From: Polyporus tsugae
Taxonomy: Eukaryota; Basidiomycota; Agaricomycetes; Polyporales; Polyporaceae
Reading direction: 5' to 3'
DNA length: 64,000 nt
Assembly: GCA_024305745.1 (NCBI GenBank)
Contig: JAHRBS010000001.1
Coordinates: 1,550,001-1,614,000, forward strand
This document shows, piece by piece, positions 45,613 through 56,547 of the stretch. Positions within the stretch are counted from its first letter, which is position 1. Each line of letters opens with the position of its first letter. The notes beneath the pieces were generated by a model. It was not told the DNA's origin. It made no database searches and saw only the letters and a list, made by a program, of their open reading frames with translations. Made by a program: the position numbers and the translations under genes.

Positions 45613-46433
45613 GGCTGATTAGCTTTTAGACGGAAGAGACGAGGAGCGGGCAGGGGACGCGAACAGTACTGCGAGCTCGATGGCGTCGCGGGGGTAGGTG
45701 GTGGTGTATTGAGGAAGGAAGAAGGGGCGGATGGGGGAGGAGGGGCGAAACTGGCACGGACGGGTCCATGATGATTGCCACAGCTGATGTCGTCCTCGAC
45801 GACCAATCGAGGGCAGGAGGCAGCATATGGAGCTGCAGCCGGCGCGGCGGCTTGATTCTGGAACTGCAGTAGCCATATGCTGCCATCTGCCTCTCAGACT
45901 TCTTCTCGACGCTCATCGATCTCACCACTGTCCTCGCGTGGCAGGAGGCCCGCCCAACAACCAACGTGCTCCCAGACACCATGTGCGTGTTTCCTGATCC
46001 CCACCCCACGTTCAATCCACTCTCGCCTGCAGCCTGCAGCTGCGTGCTCGTCCCCCACACTTGATTGTGCCTCTGGATCAGGGTCCCTTCGTCCAGCCCA
46101 AGCTTCCGCAACTTACTTGCGTTGTGACTCGGAGACAATACGCTCTCTAAACACTAAGACCTGCTTCGAGCTCAGGAGTCGGGACACCGTATACAGCGAA
46201 TGCATTGTATAGTAATGTACAGTGATCATAAATGACGTACCCGAAACAATGTACAGCTGTTCAGCCACAGCAGCAAGAGAAACACATCATCACCGTGACT
46301 CCAACAGCGTAAGGGGTGTCCCAGGAGGGCATCATGCAGGAGCGCGACGCACTACTTATGTATGCGCGCGGGGTCGATCGTACGTGTGCAGCGAGCTACC
46401 CTCGCCGTTCCTTCGGAGGCGTCACTGCGTCAG
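45613..46433. other. Intergenic region between NAG1 promoter and NEK kinase 3' end
   Basis: Contains the NAG1 upstream region. No gene is supported; the short open frames here are low-complexity Ser/Pro readings. Confidence 0.45.
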
Positions 46434-49335
46434 TCATGACCGTGCACCAAGCGCCTTGCGTGCCTCTTCGCTCGCCTTCTGTGCCTTCGCGATTGACCAC
46501 CTCACCCCCGGTCCCGACGCAGACGCGGTGGTCCCAGCCAGGTTCCCCATACTCGCGCTTGACGACGGCGGGCGCGAGCCCCCCTTCGCGGCGTTCATCG
46601 CGGCCATCGCGCGCAGCGTCGTCCCGCTTTTCCGGGGACCAGCCTTCCCGGGAGCGGCCGCCTTGCTTGCAGGGGCAGCGGCAGCGGCCACGCGGTCCTC
46701 GACCTTCTTGATGAACGGGCTCGGTAGGTTCTCGACGTCGTTGAAGTCGTACTTCGGTTCTGGTGCCTGGGCGAGTGAGGCAACCTCGGATGGCGCGGCG
46801 GGCTTCGAGGTACCAGAAGCTGGTGATGCTGCAGACGAAGATGCGACTGTCGGCGACGAGGCCGCACGTTTCATCCTGGTGTGCGCGGAGCCCGAGGAAG
46901 AGCTGGCTGTCTCCGCCGCGACCATGACGGGACGCAGCACGGCTGACGCGGACGATGCGCGAATGGAGGGGCGGCGCAGTCGTGTGGGCTTGACGGCAGG
47001 GGCGACTGTCAACGTCACGTTCGCAGTGCTTGAGGTGCTGGCGGTCGACTGCGTTGGGGTGCTCTCGCCATCCGAGCTATTCCTGTCCTTCTCCCGCTTG
47101 CTGGCGCGCGGTCTGCTGTCGGTCTCGTACCCGTCCTCGTCAATCTCTCCGTCGCTGTCGCCGCTGTCGTCTTCCGCGTCGAAGTCGAAGATCTTCGCGA
47201 AATTAAGCCCGACCCTGGGGGTCTCGACGAAGAGTTTCGCCAGCTCCGCCTGAGTAGGCGTAGCGACAGGCTCCCCGGTCGCGGTGAGGATGACACCCTT
47301 CATGGCAGAAGGCGGGACAATGTCGACGCCTACGTTAGCAGACTTCGTCGGCATCGGTGTCTTGAACTCCGGCAGCTTGTACGACTGTGGCGGGGCCAAC
47401 TTGACCGGTTCCGGCGAGTCCGCCAGACGACTGAGCGGCGCCATGATGTTCTTCACCTCCTCGAGCGGGTTCTTCGACCTCGTTCTCCTTTCCCCAGCAG
47501 CAGCGACCTCCAGCGCCTTCATCTTCGTCTCCATCTCCTGCTTGACACCCTCCAGTCTCTGCCGCTCCTGCTCGAGCTCCTCACCGCGCTGCTGAACCCA
47601 CTGCATGCGCTCCTCCACGGCGCGCCCCATGCCTTCCCGTGTCTGCTGCTCCCACTCTGCCCACATCCGCGCCATCTCCTCTTCCCGCCTTCTCACAGCC
47701 TCCATGATCTCCTGTTCACGGCGGGACATGCGCGCCGCGACCTCCTGCTCCTGCTTGAGCAACATCACCCGAAGCTCTTCGTCTCGTTTCGAGACCGCCT
47801 GCCGCACGCGTTGGTGTAGTGTTGCCTCGGCGTTCGCCAGCACGTTGCGGAGGGATGCAAGCTCCTCGTCTTTCTGAGCGACAATCGCGGCGAGCTTCGT
47901 CTCGCGTTCGAGGAGCGCTGTTTCTCGCGAGGCAATGTCGCGCTCCTTGGTGAGGAGGTTGCTCTTGTGCGCCTTTACGGTGTTGAGCCTGTGCGATGGG
48001 TTGTTGTCGGCGGGGAACTCTGTAAGGACGCTAGGGCTACTTACATCTTCTGGGTCTCGAACACCTTGTGTGCGAGGTCGATCCGTTCGTGCTGCAGGAG
48101 TTGACTTGCTGATGGTCGCATAGCAGGCTGAAACTGGGTCAGCGACTCACGCTGGGATGGCTAGAGCACAAAGCTTACGTTGAGATTGAGCATTGACTTG
48201 ATGACAGCGGTGAGTGCAGGGCTGTAACCCTTCGGTAATGGGGGTATACGACCGTTGCTGTGGAGAGCATGGATGTCCTTTCTTTCCACAATCGCAGTGC
48301 TCAAACGTACCGAATGAGGATGCTTAACTCGGCATGCGTCTTCGCCTCGTGGAATGGAGGTTTCAATGCGCATAACTCGTAAACTAGGCATCCTAATGAC
48401 CAAATGTCTGACTTGGAGTCGTACGCCTTTTCTTGCATGAGTTCTGGGGACATGTAATATGGTGTCTATGGGGAAATGTTAGGGGGCTGACGTTCTATGG
48501 GTTAGGCGAAGGGGACGTACCCCCACATATGTTTGAGCAAAGCTAGCTTGTGGGAGGGCCTTTGAAAGGCCAAAGTCGCCAAGCTTGACGCTGTTGCCCT
48601 CATCGAGGAATACTGCAAAGGGCGGCATAAGACGACTGGGGGAGATAGGGGACAGGATGTGGAAATGGGGAGATACGCTTCCAGCAGATGTTCATGGGCA
48701 ATGAGACGCACCGTTGTCGGGCTTGAGGTCACGATGAAGAATTTGTGCTCTCTTTTCCTTGTTCTCGCCATCGGCAGTCCCCACGCTACTTGACCTTCCA
48801 TGGCCGCCGTTCGGATGGTGACAATAGTTGAGGGCAAGGAGGATCTGCATAAAGTAGTTCCAGACGGTATCTTCTGGGATGAGTCGATTATGTCGTTGTG
48901 CTTGCTTGATGACGGTGGAGAGGTCACCACCACCGCAAAATTCCATGAGAATGTAGAGGATGCCGGCATCGCGGTCGACGTGTCGGTCGTGATATCGTAC
49001 AATGTGCTCGTGATGGAGGTCCTTGAGGATGTTACTGGGAGAGAAGTGGTTTATGTTGTGGTTGGCATGAGTGATGAAGAGACACTCACACTTCTGCGAC
49101 GATCTGTTTGCGGTCGCGCTCTGTCATGCGCTCGAAGTTGAGTTCCTTGCGCGCGAAGATCTGCCAGCCACCGAAGGAATGAGAACCTCATGGCTACCCA
49201 CCATGGCTTGTGGTGTATGGTTGCAGGAGGAACACTCACGAGGCCGTCGGCTTTCCGCCGGACTTTGCGTATGATGCCGAAGGAACCATTGCCGACGATA
49301 TCGAGGGGGTCGTACAGGTCGAGCGGGGAAGCCAT
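46434..49335 (-). CDS. NIMA-related (NEK) serine/threonine kinase, 817 aa, eight exons
   Basis: Minus-strand exons: 49335-49240, 49160-49090, 49034-48712, 48612-48521, 48465-48311, 48257-48179, 48127-48045 and 47988-46434, totalling 2454 nt with TGA. The kinase domain spans about residues 9-295: glycine loop [11 protein letters not shown], lysine in [15 protein letters not shown] hinge, catalytic [17 protein letters not shown], activation segment [14 protein letters not shown], and substrate lobe [20 protein letters not shown]. An NEK-specific insertion ([20 protein letters not shown]) precedes the catalytic loop. A long coiled coil (residues about 320-470, e.g. [20 protein letters not shown]) and a Ser-rich tail follow, as in NIMA/Nek2/Kin3. 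The expected role is mitotic entry, spindle pole and septum regulation. Every exon junction falls in conserved sequence, so the model is firm. Confidence 0.95.
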
Positions 49336-49341
49336 GACGGC

Positions 49342-49355
49342 GGGGGGGGGGGGGG
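49342..49355. repeat. G14 homopolymer just upstream of the kinase start codon
   Basis: Fourteen consecutive G (C on the coding strand), six bases upstream of the ATG at 49335. It is likely in the 5' UTR or core promoter. The length may be imprecise because homopolymers are prone to sequencing error. Confidence 0.85.
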
Positions 49356-49770
49356 CGAGGGGAGGTGAAGATGGGTTGAGGAAACGAAGGGAGGTGATAG
49401 ACAGGCGCCCAGCCCGGCATCCACTTTCCAACACCCGCGTCACAGGGACACTCGCCCATCGCGTCCCCATGTCATGTGATCGCGTACCCCCAACGCGTCC
49501 CGCCACCGCATCGACAACGACTCCGGTTCGTCGCTCCGAGTCTCATGGCCCAAACAACACGGGTTTCCAGGGTCCAAATTCATGAAAATGCCACTGGAAC
49601 GCTGTGGAACTCAATAATATTATTTCATTACTCTACAGACCCATTCCGACTCCGACTCGGAAACTTCTGGCAGCAGCACAATACAGTATTAGCGGTCGGC
49701 GATGGTAGCGGCAACTTCTTCAGTACATGAGCATTGAATTTCGGTCATCAACAGTTTCAAGTCCCATCGC

Positions 49771-50701
49771 TCATTCAGCCTTGGCAACCTCTGTTCCAGT
49801 CGAGGGTTCTGCATTGTGCGCAATGGGCTCCATTGGATCGGCAGAGTCACTGTCTCCCTCCCGCGTCTGCTTTTCCTGCGCGAATTGGCGGCGAATGAGG
49901 AGGACAACCCCGGAGAAGTAAATGACCGGCAGAAGCTAGACAGCAAGGCCGTTCAATCCACATCGCTTTCGCTCTACCCAGACAGCACAGAACACTCACC
50001 ACAATCCAAAAGTACCAGAACACGTTCGCCCCGTTCGTGATGGGTCCCCTCCCCGTTTGCACCGGCCACTCCGAGCGGAACCCCGTGCGGACCTGCCAAA
50101 CAAAGCCGCGGAACCAATAAGACCACCGTCCCCGAAGACACAACCACACATCGTTAATTAACCCCAGTACTGCGGAGAGCAATACAAAACAGCACGCACC
50201 TGGAACATGGCCAGTGCAATGATCAGCAGCCCCGTCACCGCATGGAAATAGTTCTGGTACGGGCGGCGGCCGTGTCCCTTCGCCCACGCGGCCGGTTTGT
50301 AGAAGTGTATGGAAGCCCCGAACGCGAGCTGTGCAAGATAGAGCACAAAGATCGAGATCCCCCACCGTTTGTGCACGTCGTTAACGGGTCCAGATACCGC
50401 AAGGACGACTGCATGGATGCCCATTGAAACGCCGACAATGATGACTGGGCCCGCTGTTCATAGGTGACATCATCACTGCATTCAGACAGGGTCGAGGGCA
50501 CACAAAATGAAAAATCGACGCACCGACGGCGAACTGGATGATCCAATGCGCCTTAAACCAGTTCGGGCTGAACGTCCTCGTGTACCGCGCGACGAGGGCA
50601 CCCAAAGGGAGGAGACCCAAGAAGCCGATCACACACAGGACCGCGTGCCCAATGATGTACTTCTCGAAAGGCAATAGAGGAATGACGATATCGAGGGCCA
50701 T
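49771..50701 (-). CDS. Cytochrome b561-domain membrane protein, 229 aa, four exons
   Basis: Minus-strand exons 50701-50524, 50453-50200, 50092-50000 and 49935-49771 total 690 nt with TGA. About five to six hydrophobic segments are seen. Candidate haem-ligand histidines are in YIIGHAVLC, FKAHWIIQ, NDVHKRWG and QNYFHAVTG, the b561/ferric-reductase pattern. The last transmembrane helix (WYFWIVLLPVIYFSGVVLLI) is assembled from exons 3 and 4, and the cytosolic tail is acidic. There is no DOMON domain or signal peptide. It should be a transmembrane electron carrier. It lies downstream of, and on the same strand as, a DOMON-b561 gene with matching intron positions in the b561 part, so the two are probably duplicates. 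Confidence 0.9.
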
Positions 50702-51815
50702 GACAGGAGCTAGACGGCGATTAATGAGCGTACAGTATGGAAGAATTGTCTGCCGCCTCTGATACCTCGCCGATACGCGCGTGTGGCAGTTGTCTGTCCG
50801 AGTGAGGCTGGATGTTCAAGGCGAGCAGCAAATTGTCAGAGGGCAGACGGTCGAGTTGGACCAGGGCTTTGCAGAATGCTCGCACACTCCAGCGTGTTTA
50901 TAAGCCAGCCAGTCCTAGTGGTGGGATTTGGTCATTCAGACGATCCCAGACGATATTTGCGTTGGACACGCCGGCTGCAGACCGTTCCCACTGCCGGAAG
51001 CTGCGCACAACTTCTTCCAGGCAGAATAGTCTGAATCCGAGATCGAGGAGAGACTATTAGCCAACTTCTTGTGAGAGAAAACCCCTTTGCGTGGGAGATG
51101 TTTCCCGCTCACCTGCCACTGGTGCTCTCGAGTCGGGAGAGGTTGTGGGGAAGTGAAGGTGTTCTTCCATACATTCGAGGCTGCTTTGCACGCAGTTGCG
51201 CCGAGTTAACTGCAGGTTTGAATGCAACAGCTTCTAGCCCGAACCCTTTGCTCAGTGTGATCGATGGTAACCGGGAGAGTGTATGGGGTCTTTCCACTGG
51301 CACTCCACAGCTAAGTCGCCCAGTACACCGGGGTCAGCGGAACCACAAACGAATGCAGCGAGCAGTGCTCACCAAACCTCTAGCTTCTTGATCCTGGTGG
51401 CACTCTCGTGAGAGCCAATCTACGGTCCGCATGCCAGTAAAGTTTTCGTAGCCCTAGGGAACGAAACTCACGGGGAGCAACTCCGAAAGCATGATGTCAT
51501 AGAGGATATAATCTATTGGGGTGTCCGTCTGGTCTCCACGGTAATAGTACTACATAGACTACAGTATTATCCTGAATATCTGCAAGAAATCTGTACATTG
51601 GACTCGAATGGAAGTCTAAAAAGGCACCAACCGTCGCGTCATAACCGTCATTTATCATTCGTGAATCAAACTCTCGAACGATGTGAGAACAAGAGCACTG
51701 CTCCGAACGACTGCCCGTCGCGCGTCTCGTAGTATGGCGGTCATGGGAGGAGATGCTGAAGCAGGGAAGGCAGGGAGCGAATGCAGGGACGTCGAGGGGC
51801 GAACTCGTACTATTT
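50702..51815. other. Intergenic region between the two b561 genes
   Basis: About 1.1 kb with no supported gene. It must contain the promoter of the smaller b561 gene, but I see no clear TATA box. Confidence 0.45.
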
Positions 51816-53642
51816 TCAGCCTCGGTCGCTGTAGCGGGGCTCATCGTTATACCCCTCATGAGCGTAGTCAGACTGACTCTTCTTGCCCGGACGCTCCTGC
51901 CGGAATTGTTTGGGGAGCAGTGCGAGGCCAGCCAGGTAGAGGACCGGGATGAGCTACGGATACCAAATGAGTTCCCGAGACCGCGGCCACGGACACGAAG
52001 GCATTACTCACCACAACCCAGACATACCAAACGATGTCGGCAGCTTTGCTGATTGGCGGCCGGCCGGAGAGCTTCGGCCATTCATCGTAGAATCCAGAGC
52101 GCACCTATGGAGAGCATCCGATCAATGCGCGGAACGTACGGGGCAACACATATGCTGACGCACCTCCGCAAACGCGAGTCCAATGATCAACAGACCGAAG
52201 ACTGCGTGTCCGTAGTTCTGCGCCGGCCGCTTCTTGCTAATAGCGAACGACGACGGCTTCCAACGATGGATGGCATATCCCAACACGCATTGCACGTAAA
52301 ACAGTACCCACAACGCGATGCCTAACCGCTTGTGGAAGTCCGCCAACTGCGCCGACGGCTGTGTCGCGACGGCGTCGATGCCCAGAATGACGCCTGCGGT
52401 GATAACGGGCCCCGCTGTGAACGCACGAAGACACGAAGGATCAGCGCCCCCTGCCCGCCATGCCCGCAGCGGCGATGCTCACCGAGCGCGAGTTGGATCA
52501 CCCAGTGGCCGCTGAACCACGCATTGGTAAACGTCCGGGTGTACCGCGCCAGGAGCGCACCCCCTGGGAGCAGTATCAGGAATCCGACCGTGCACAGCGC
52601 TGCATGCGCGACAATCATCTTCTGATACTGGAGCAGTGGCGTGTCGGTGTTGCCACTCGACGCGTTGGGGTCGGACACGGGATCTGAGCTGCCGCTGCCC
52701 GAGACGGCGGTGGACATGTCGATCGTCGTCGGCCCAGAGTCAATGTGCTGCAGAAGGGTCGCGGATACCGACGCGTCATTTGGATTCGTCGTGCCGAACG
52801 CCCAAATGATAGATTGCGACGTGCCACCGGAGGTCTAAAACATGCGAGCATCAGCAAACGGAACAACAGATGCAGCGTCAGGCGTTGAATGGGGACGTGT
52901 CGACGCATGACACGGGCGCCGCCAGCCTTCAGGGAAACGCACGAACCTCGATGGTAAACGAGAACTTCGGCTGTGACCCGGTGAGATCGCTCCCCGACGT
53001 GTCGAGGCTAGCTACGCGCGGCGGATTTGACACGACCGTCGGCATGGCCTCCGATGACGCCTGTCGCTGGGAGAGAGTGATGTTCCCGTCCGAGTTGGAC
53101 CACATAATGACCATCGGTGAGTTGGCCATGGTCTGTCCGAAGCCCCTGTTTCGAGCAGCGTGAGCCGTGCGATGGTCCTCGCGAATACAACGTTGCCCTC
53201 ACATTGCCATCCAACCCAAGTCTGCTTTTCCTGTGCTCTGCATAGTGTCTACCAAGGTTGTTCGTGAGTGTGATGCCCCAGATGCCGGGTCGCGAGCAAT
53301 GTCACTCACATGTCGTGGTCGAGCCATTCACTACTCCAGTGATGCACATGTAAGTCTCGCACACCGTGCCCTTGGTCGCGCTCGACGACGAGTTTGAGCT
53401 TGTGGCGGCGCCGGAGACAGTAGTCCCCGTTGCTGTTGAGCTGTCGGCTGAGCTCGTTGAGCTCGCGGAGCCATAGTATGCACCATTGTCGTCGTCGCCT
53501 TTGCCCTACGTCGTGCGCAAGCCACGGTCAGCAGTTCTCCGCAAGAAATTAGACGCAGCGGTTGACTTACATGGCCATCACCATCCTTTGCAGCGACGAG
53601 AGAAGAGAGGCCGAGGACCACGAGTGCCAGAACCGAGCGCAT
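51816..53642 (-). CDS. Secreted-side DOMON plus cytochrome b561 protein, 448 aa, eight exons
   Basis: Minus-strand exons: 53642-53571, 53505-53310, 53248-53203, 53145-52947, 52834-52483, 52414-52164, 52104-52012 and 51953-51816, totalling 1347 nt with TGA. It has a signal peptide (MRSVLALVVLGLSSLVAA), a Ser/Thr-rich linker, and a DOMON cytochrome domain at about residues 75-215 (KADLGWMAMGFGQTMANSP). Candidate haem ligands are the Met in WMAM and the His in LLQHIDSG, as in cellobiose dehydrogenase cytochromes. A b561 domain follows with histidines in KMIVAHAALC, FSGHWVIQ, ADFHKRLG and NYGHAVFG. The short tail is hydrophilic. Proteins of this design pass electrons across the plasma membrane to an extracellular haem domain, plausibly for iron reduction or oxidative wood decay; substrate and partner are not known here. 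Confidence 0.93.
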
Positions 53643-56547
53643 GGTTCACGTCGGGAAGAGTTGACACAATACAGCGAAGGCAACCCCGGTACCCAGGATC
53701 GTTATATACAGAGGCCGCCTGGGAGAGGAGAGGTGCTGCGCGTACACCGAGCGTTATGCGCGTTGCGATACGGATGAGAGGCAGATTCCCAACTCCGGTA
53801 GGGATGCGCTTCTTGACCTTCCGAAACGGTTAGAGCGCCGGATATTGTGTGGGATAGTACTAGTGGTGTCCACGAAGCGTTTCATCAAACCCACGCCCGC
53901 CTGTTCGCTGTTCCCGCAGCGGCCAATGAGAACGGCGCCCCAATCTGCGGTGACCGCTGTGGCCACCACCAAATATTCGTAGCGCCCTGCTGCTGCGGAG
54001 GGTGGGCGATACGACTGCGTTCTGGAGGCCCCTTCCATCCTGCCATGATGTCGTTGCCCATGTATCGTATCTTGTTGTGTCAACTTGATGTCTGCGTGAT
54101 GTCCTAGAACGTGCCACCTTGTATACGTAGATCGAGGCGGTGGACGCAGCGCAGCAACCCCTACCAAGACGGACCAAGCCTATCTTGAACATCCCGCTTC
54201 CCCCGCTCCTTCGCTCCAAGAGCGAATGGGAGGAAGGCCGATGGCCCATACTTAGAGGCTCGGAATTCCTCAGGTCAATCATAGAGCGCCGAGTGGAACG
54301 ATACTGATGTGGCGATTAACATAAACAACCCAACGGACGATGATTTTCAGTATCAATCCCAGGTTCTCGTGACGAGCTGTCGATGGCGTTGGGTTCCTCG
54401 ACATCGCGGTAGGAAGATATATAGCAGCTAGAAATCGAGCCGGATGCTTGAGAGCTTTTCGTCATCTGTGCTCAGCGCCACCAAGGTACGTAAATTAGAT
54501 ATAGAAACCGCGCACATTCGTAATGCCAAGGAGATTTGTCCACCGTTTTCTATTAGTAATGCCGGGCAGATTTGTCCACAGCAAAAGGCTCAAACCCTCG
54601 AGGAGGCGTCCAAACCGCAGTGCCATAATTGTCTGCCACAGGGTTTGGGGACTGTGAGATAAGCGGCATAAGCCCGACCGCATTGCCCGCCTGGAATGAC
54701 ACCCTTTACACAATTCTGCGATCGCAGAGAAATTCGGTCAGAATCGGACTGCGATGGATACTCGTCCCCCATTCTGCGCGAGCGTTCGAGCGATGTTTAA
54801 GTGGCAGCACCCTGCCGGCGTGTGAGCGGATGTGAGCCTCAGTGGGGTATCTGCTCGAAGATCAGACAGCTGCATACCTATCGTTCGGTCCGACGGGGAT
54901 TTACATGCTTGATACAGGAGCGCGTGAAGCATATGAATGAAAGGGTGGCGAGCACGGCAGGAAGGCAGGCTTATCACGTGTTCTGTGACTGTCGGCACTC
55001 TGTGGGGAGAATGTTCGAACAAGGGAACAACGGTAGTGATTGTGGGTCTATGTACGTCGGCAGCCAGCCTGCACACTGCGGGACAAGAACGCTCAGTATA
55101 CTGGGGTGTGGCGCAGCTCATTGTCGCACATTTATACTTAACCCCCCTGACGTCGTTCGGACAGGCTGAGCATAAGTGATACGGCGCGGGAGCTTGAGTA
55201 GGTGGAGAGGATGCGGTAAGTAGGGTTTAACAACTCTTTGCTAAAGACGAACGACTCACGGAGAAGTCGCCTTTACCATGGGCCCTGAGCGTGCAGCAGT
55301 GGCCTTGGTCGCAATAACTGCCAGCAAGACAGTATGCTTGCACAGTTAGCACCTTGCATTGCGATCGTGTATGCAATGCTCACCCCTAATCACAAAAGGT
55401 ACGCTCTGCGTGTCACCAGCCCAGGCGACGGCTCCGATCGGCAGTGAACAACAGACAGAGTACGCAGTTGCGTTATAATTGGAGCCGATGACAGGAAACC
55501 GATGGGTGCAGGAGTAGCAGACAGCCACTGCAGAACGGGGGGCCGGTCAATGGATGATCGTGGCCACTGAAGTCCGCGCAGAACAAGGCCGTATCTGAAA
55601 CACTAGCATTTTCGGTTGATTCCAAAAATGCGTGAAAACACCCTTCTGGGGTTTGACAGAGGACATCGAAGGGCGTCAGTACTAGGCGACGAGAACTTCC
55701 ATTAGGTACCTGTGCCGACCATTTACAAATGAGGAGTAGCACCACAGGATTACAAGAATCCACAACCGTACCTTCGGACCGATACACTACTGCACTTTTC
55801 TCCATCTGAAGAGCTTGGACTCGCTGAAGGCGATGAGCTGGAAGGAAGGATAGAGCTCATGAGGTGATGTGCATACCCGGACCCGCAGTCGATAACGAGG
55901 GTATGAATGTGATCCAGAAGAGTTGTGATGGAGGGTCCAGACGGCAGCCTGCGGGAAGTTGGAACAGATTAGCGGTCAAGATGCCCAAGCACTACTAGTA
56001 CTGGTGACGTTGGGCATGCAGCGGGCCGACGTATGCTGAACTTCAACGGTGCCCAATTGCTGGGAAAGGGCGAATGAGATGCATTCTGGAGCGGGGTGTC
56101 AGAGCAGGGCCGTCGAGTAGCAACGATGCAGCAGCTGCAATCGAGAAGTCAGAGAATGCATGTCTTGTCGACAGCGACAATTAATCGTCCTCGACACAGC
56201 CCGACAAAAATTTCACACACTCGGGACGCCCGGCATTTCGGTGCCAGGTTAGGAAGCCGTGGCCGGTCCGAAGGATGAATTAAGCCACTGTGGGGCTCGG
56301 GGGCGCCGAGCGCCGCCCGCACTGCAACGGAGCGGGGATGCGCAGCCGGGGGCAAGGGCGGTGTTGAAGGGGTCGATATTGGGCTGGGTCGGGCTGGTCG
56401 TGTTATTGTCGGCGCACTCTGGCTGCTGCAAGGTCCACACAACCTTGCCTTCAGCCTACACTCCCTCGCCCTCGCCCGCCCCAAGGGGCTTTTTCTCTCT
56501 CTGCTGGACCGGTGCAGTACCTTCTTACGCCCTTTTAATTCCCCATC
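53643..56547. other. Gene-poor stretch and NIPA promoter
   Basis: No firm gene in about 2.9 kb. A direct repeat, GTAATGCC...CAGATTTGTCCAC-like, occurs twice at about 54519-54582. A minus-strand frame of 110 codons (55805-55473) and an overlapping Cys-rich one ending at 55346 look weakly protein-like (GSNYNATAYSVCCSLPIGAV) and might be parts of one small spliced gene, but I cannot support it. 56250-56547 is the upstream region of the transporter gene, with CT-rich sequence near the ATG. Confidence 0.4.

Noticed and set aside
46222..47253. Plus-strand open frame of 343 codons
   Set aside because: Antisense shadow of the C-terminal exon of the NEK kinase, with no family resemblance.
55346..55805. 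Possible small Cys-containing spliced gene on the minus strand
   Set aside because: The only joining intron would be about 40 nt with a weak GTGGCC donor, and no start or family supports it.
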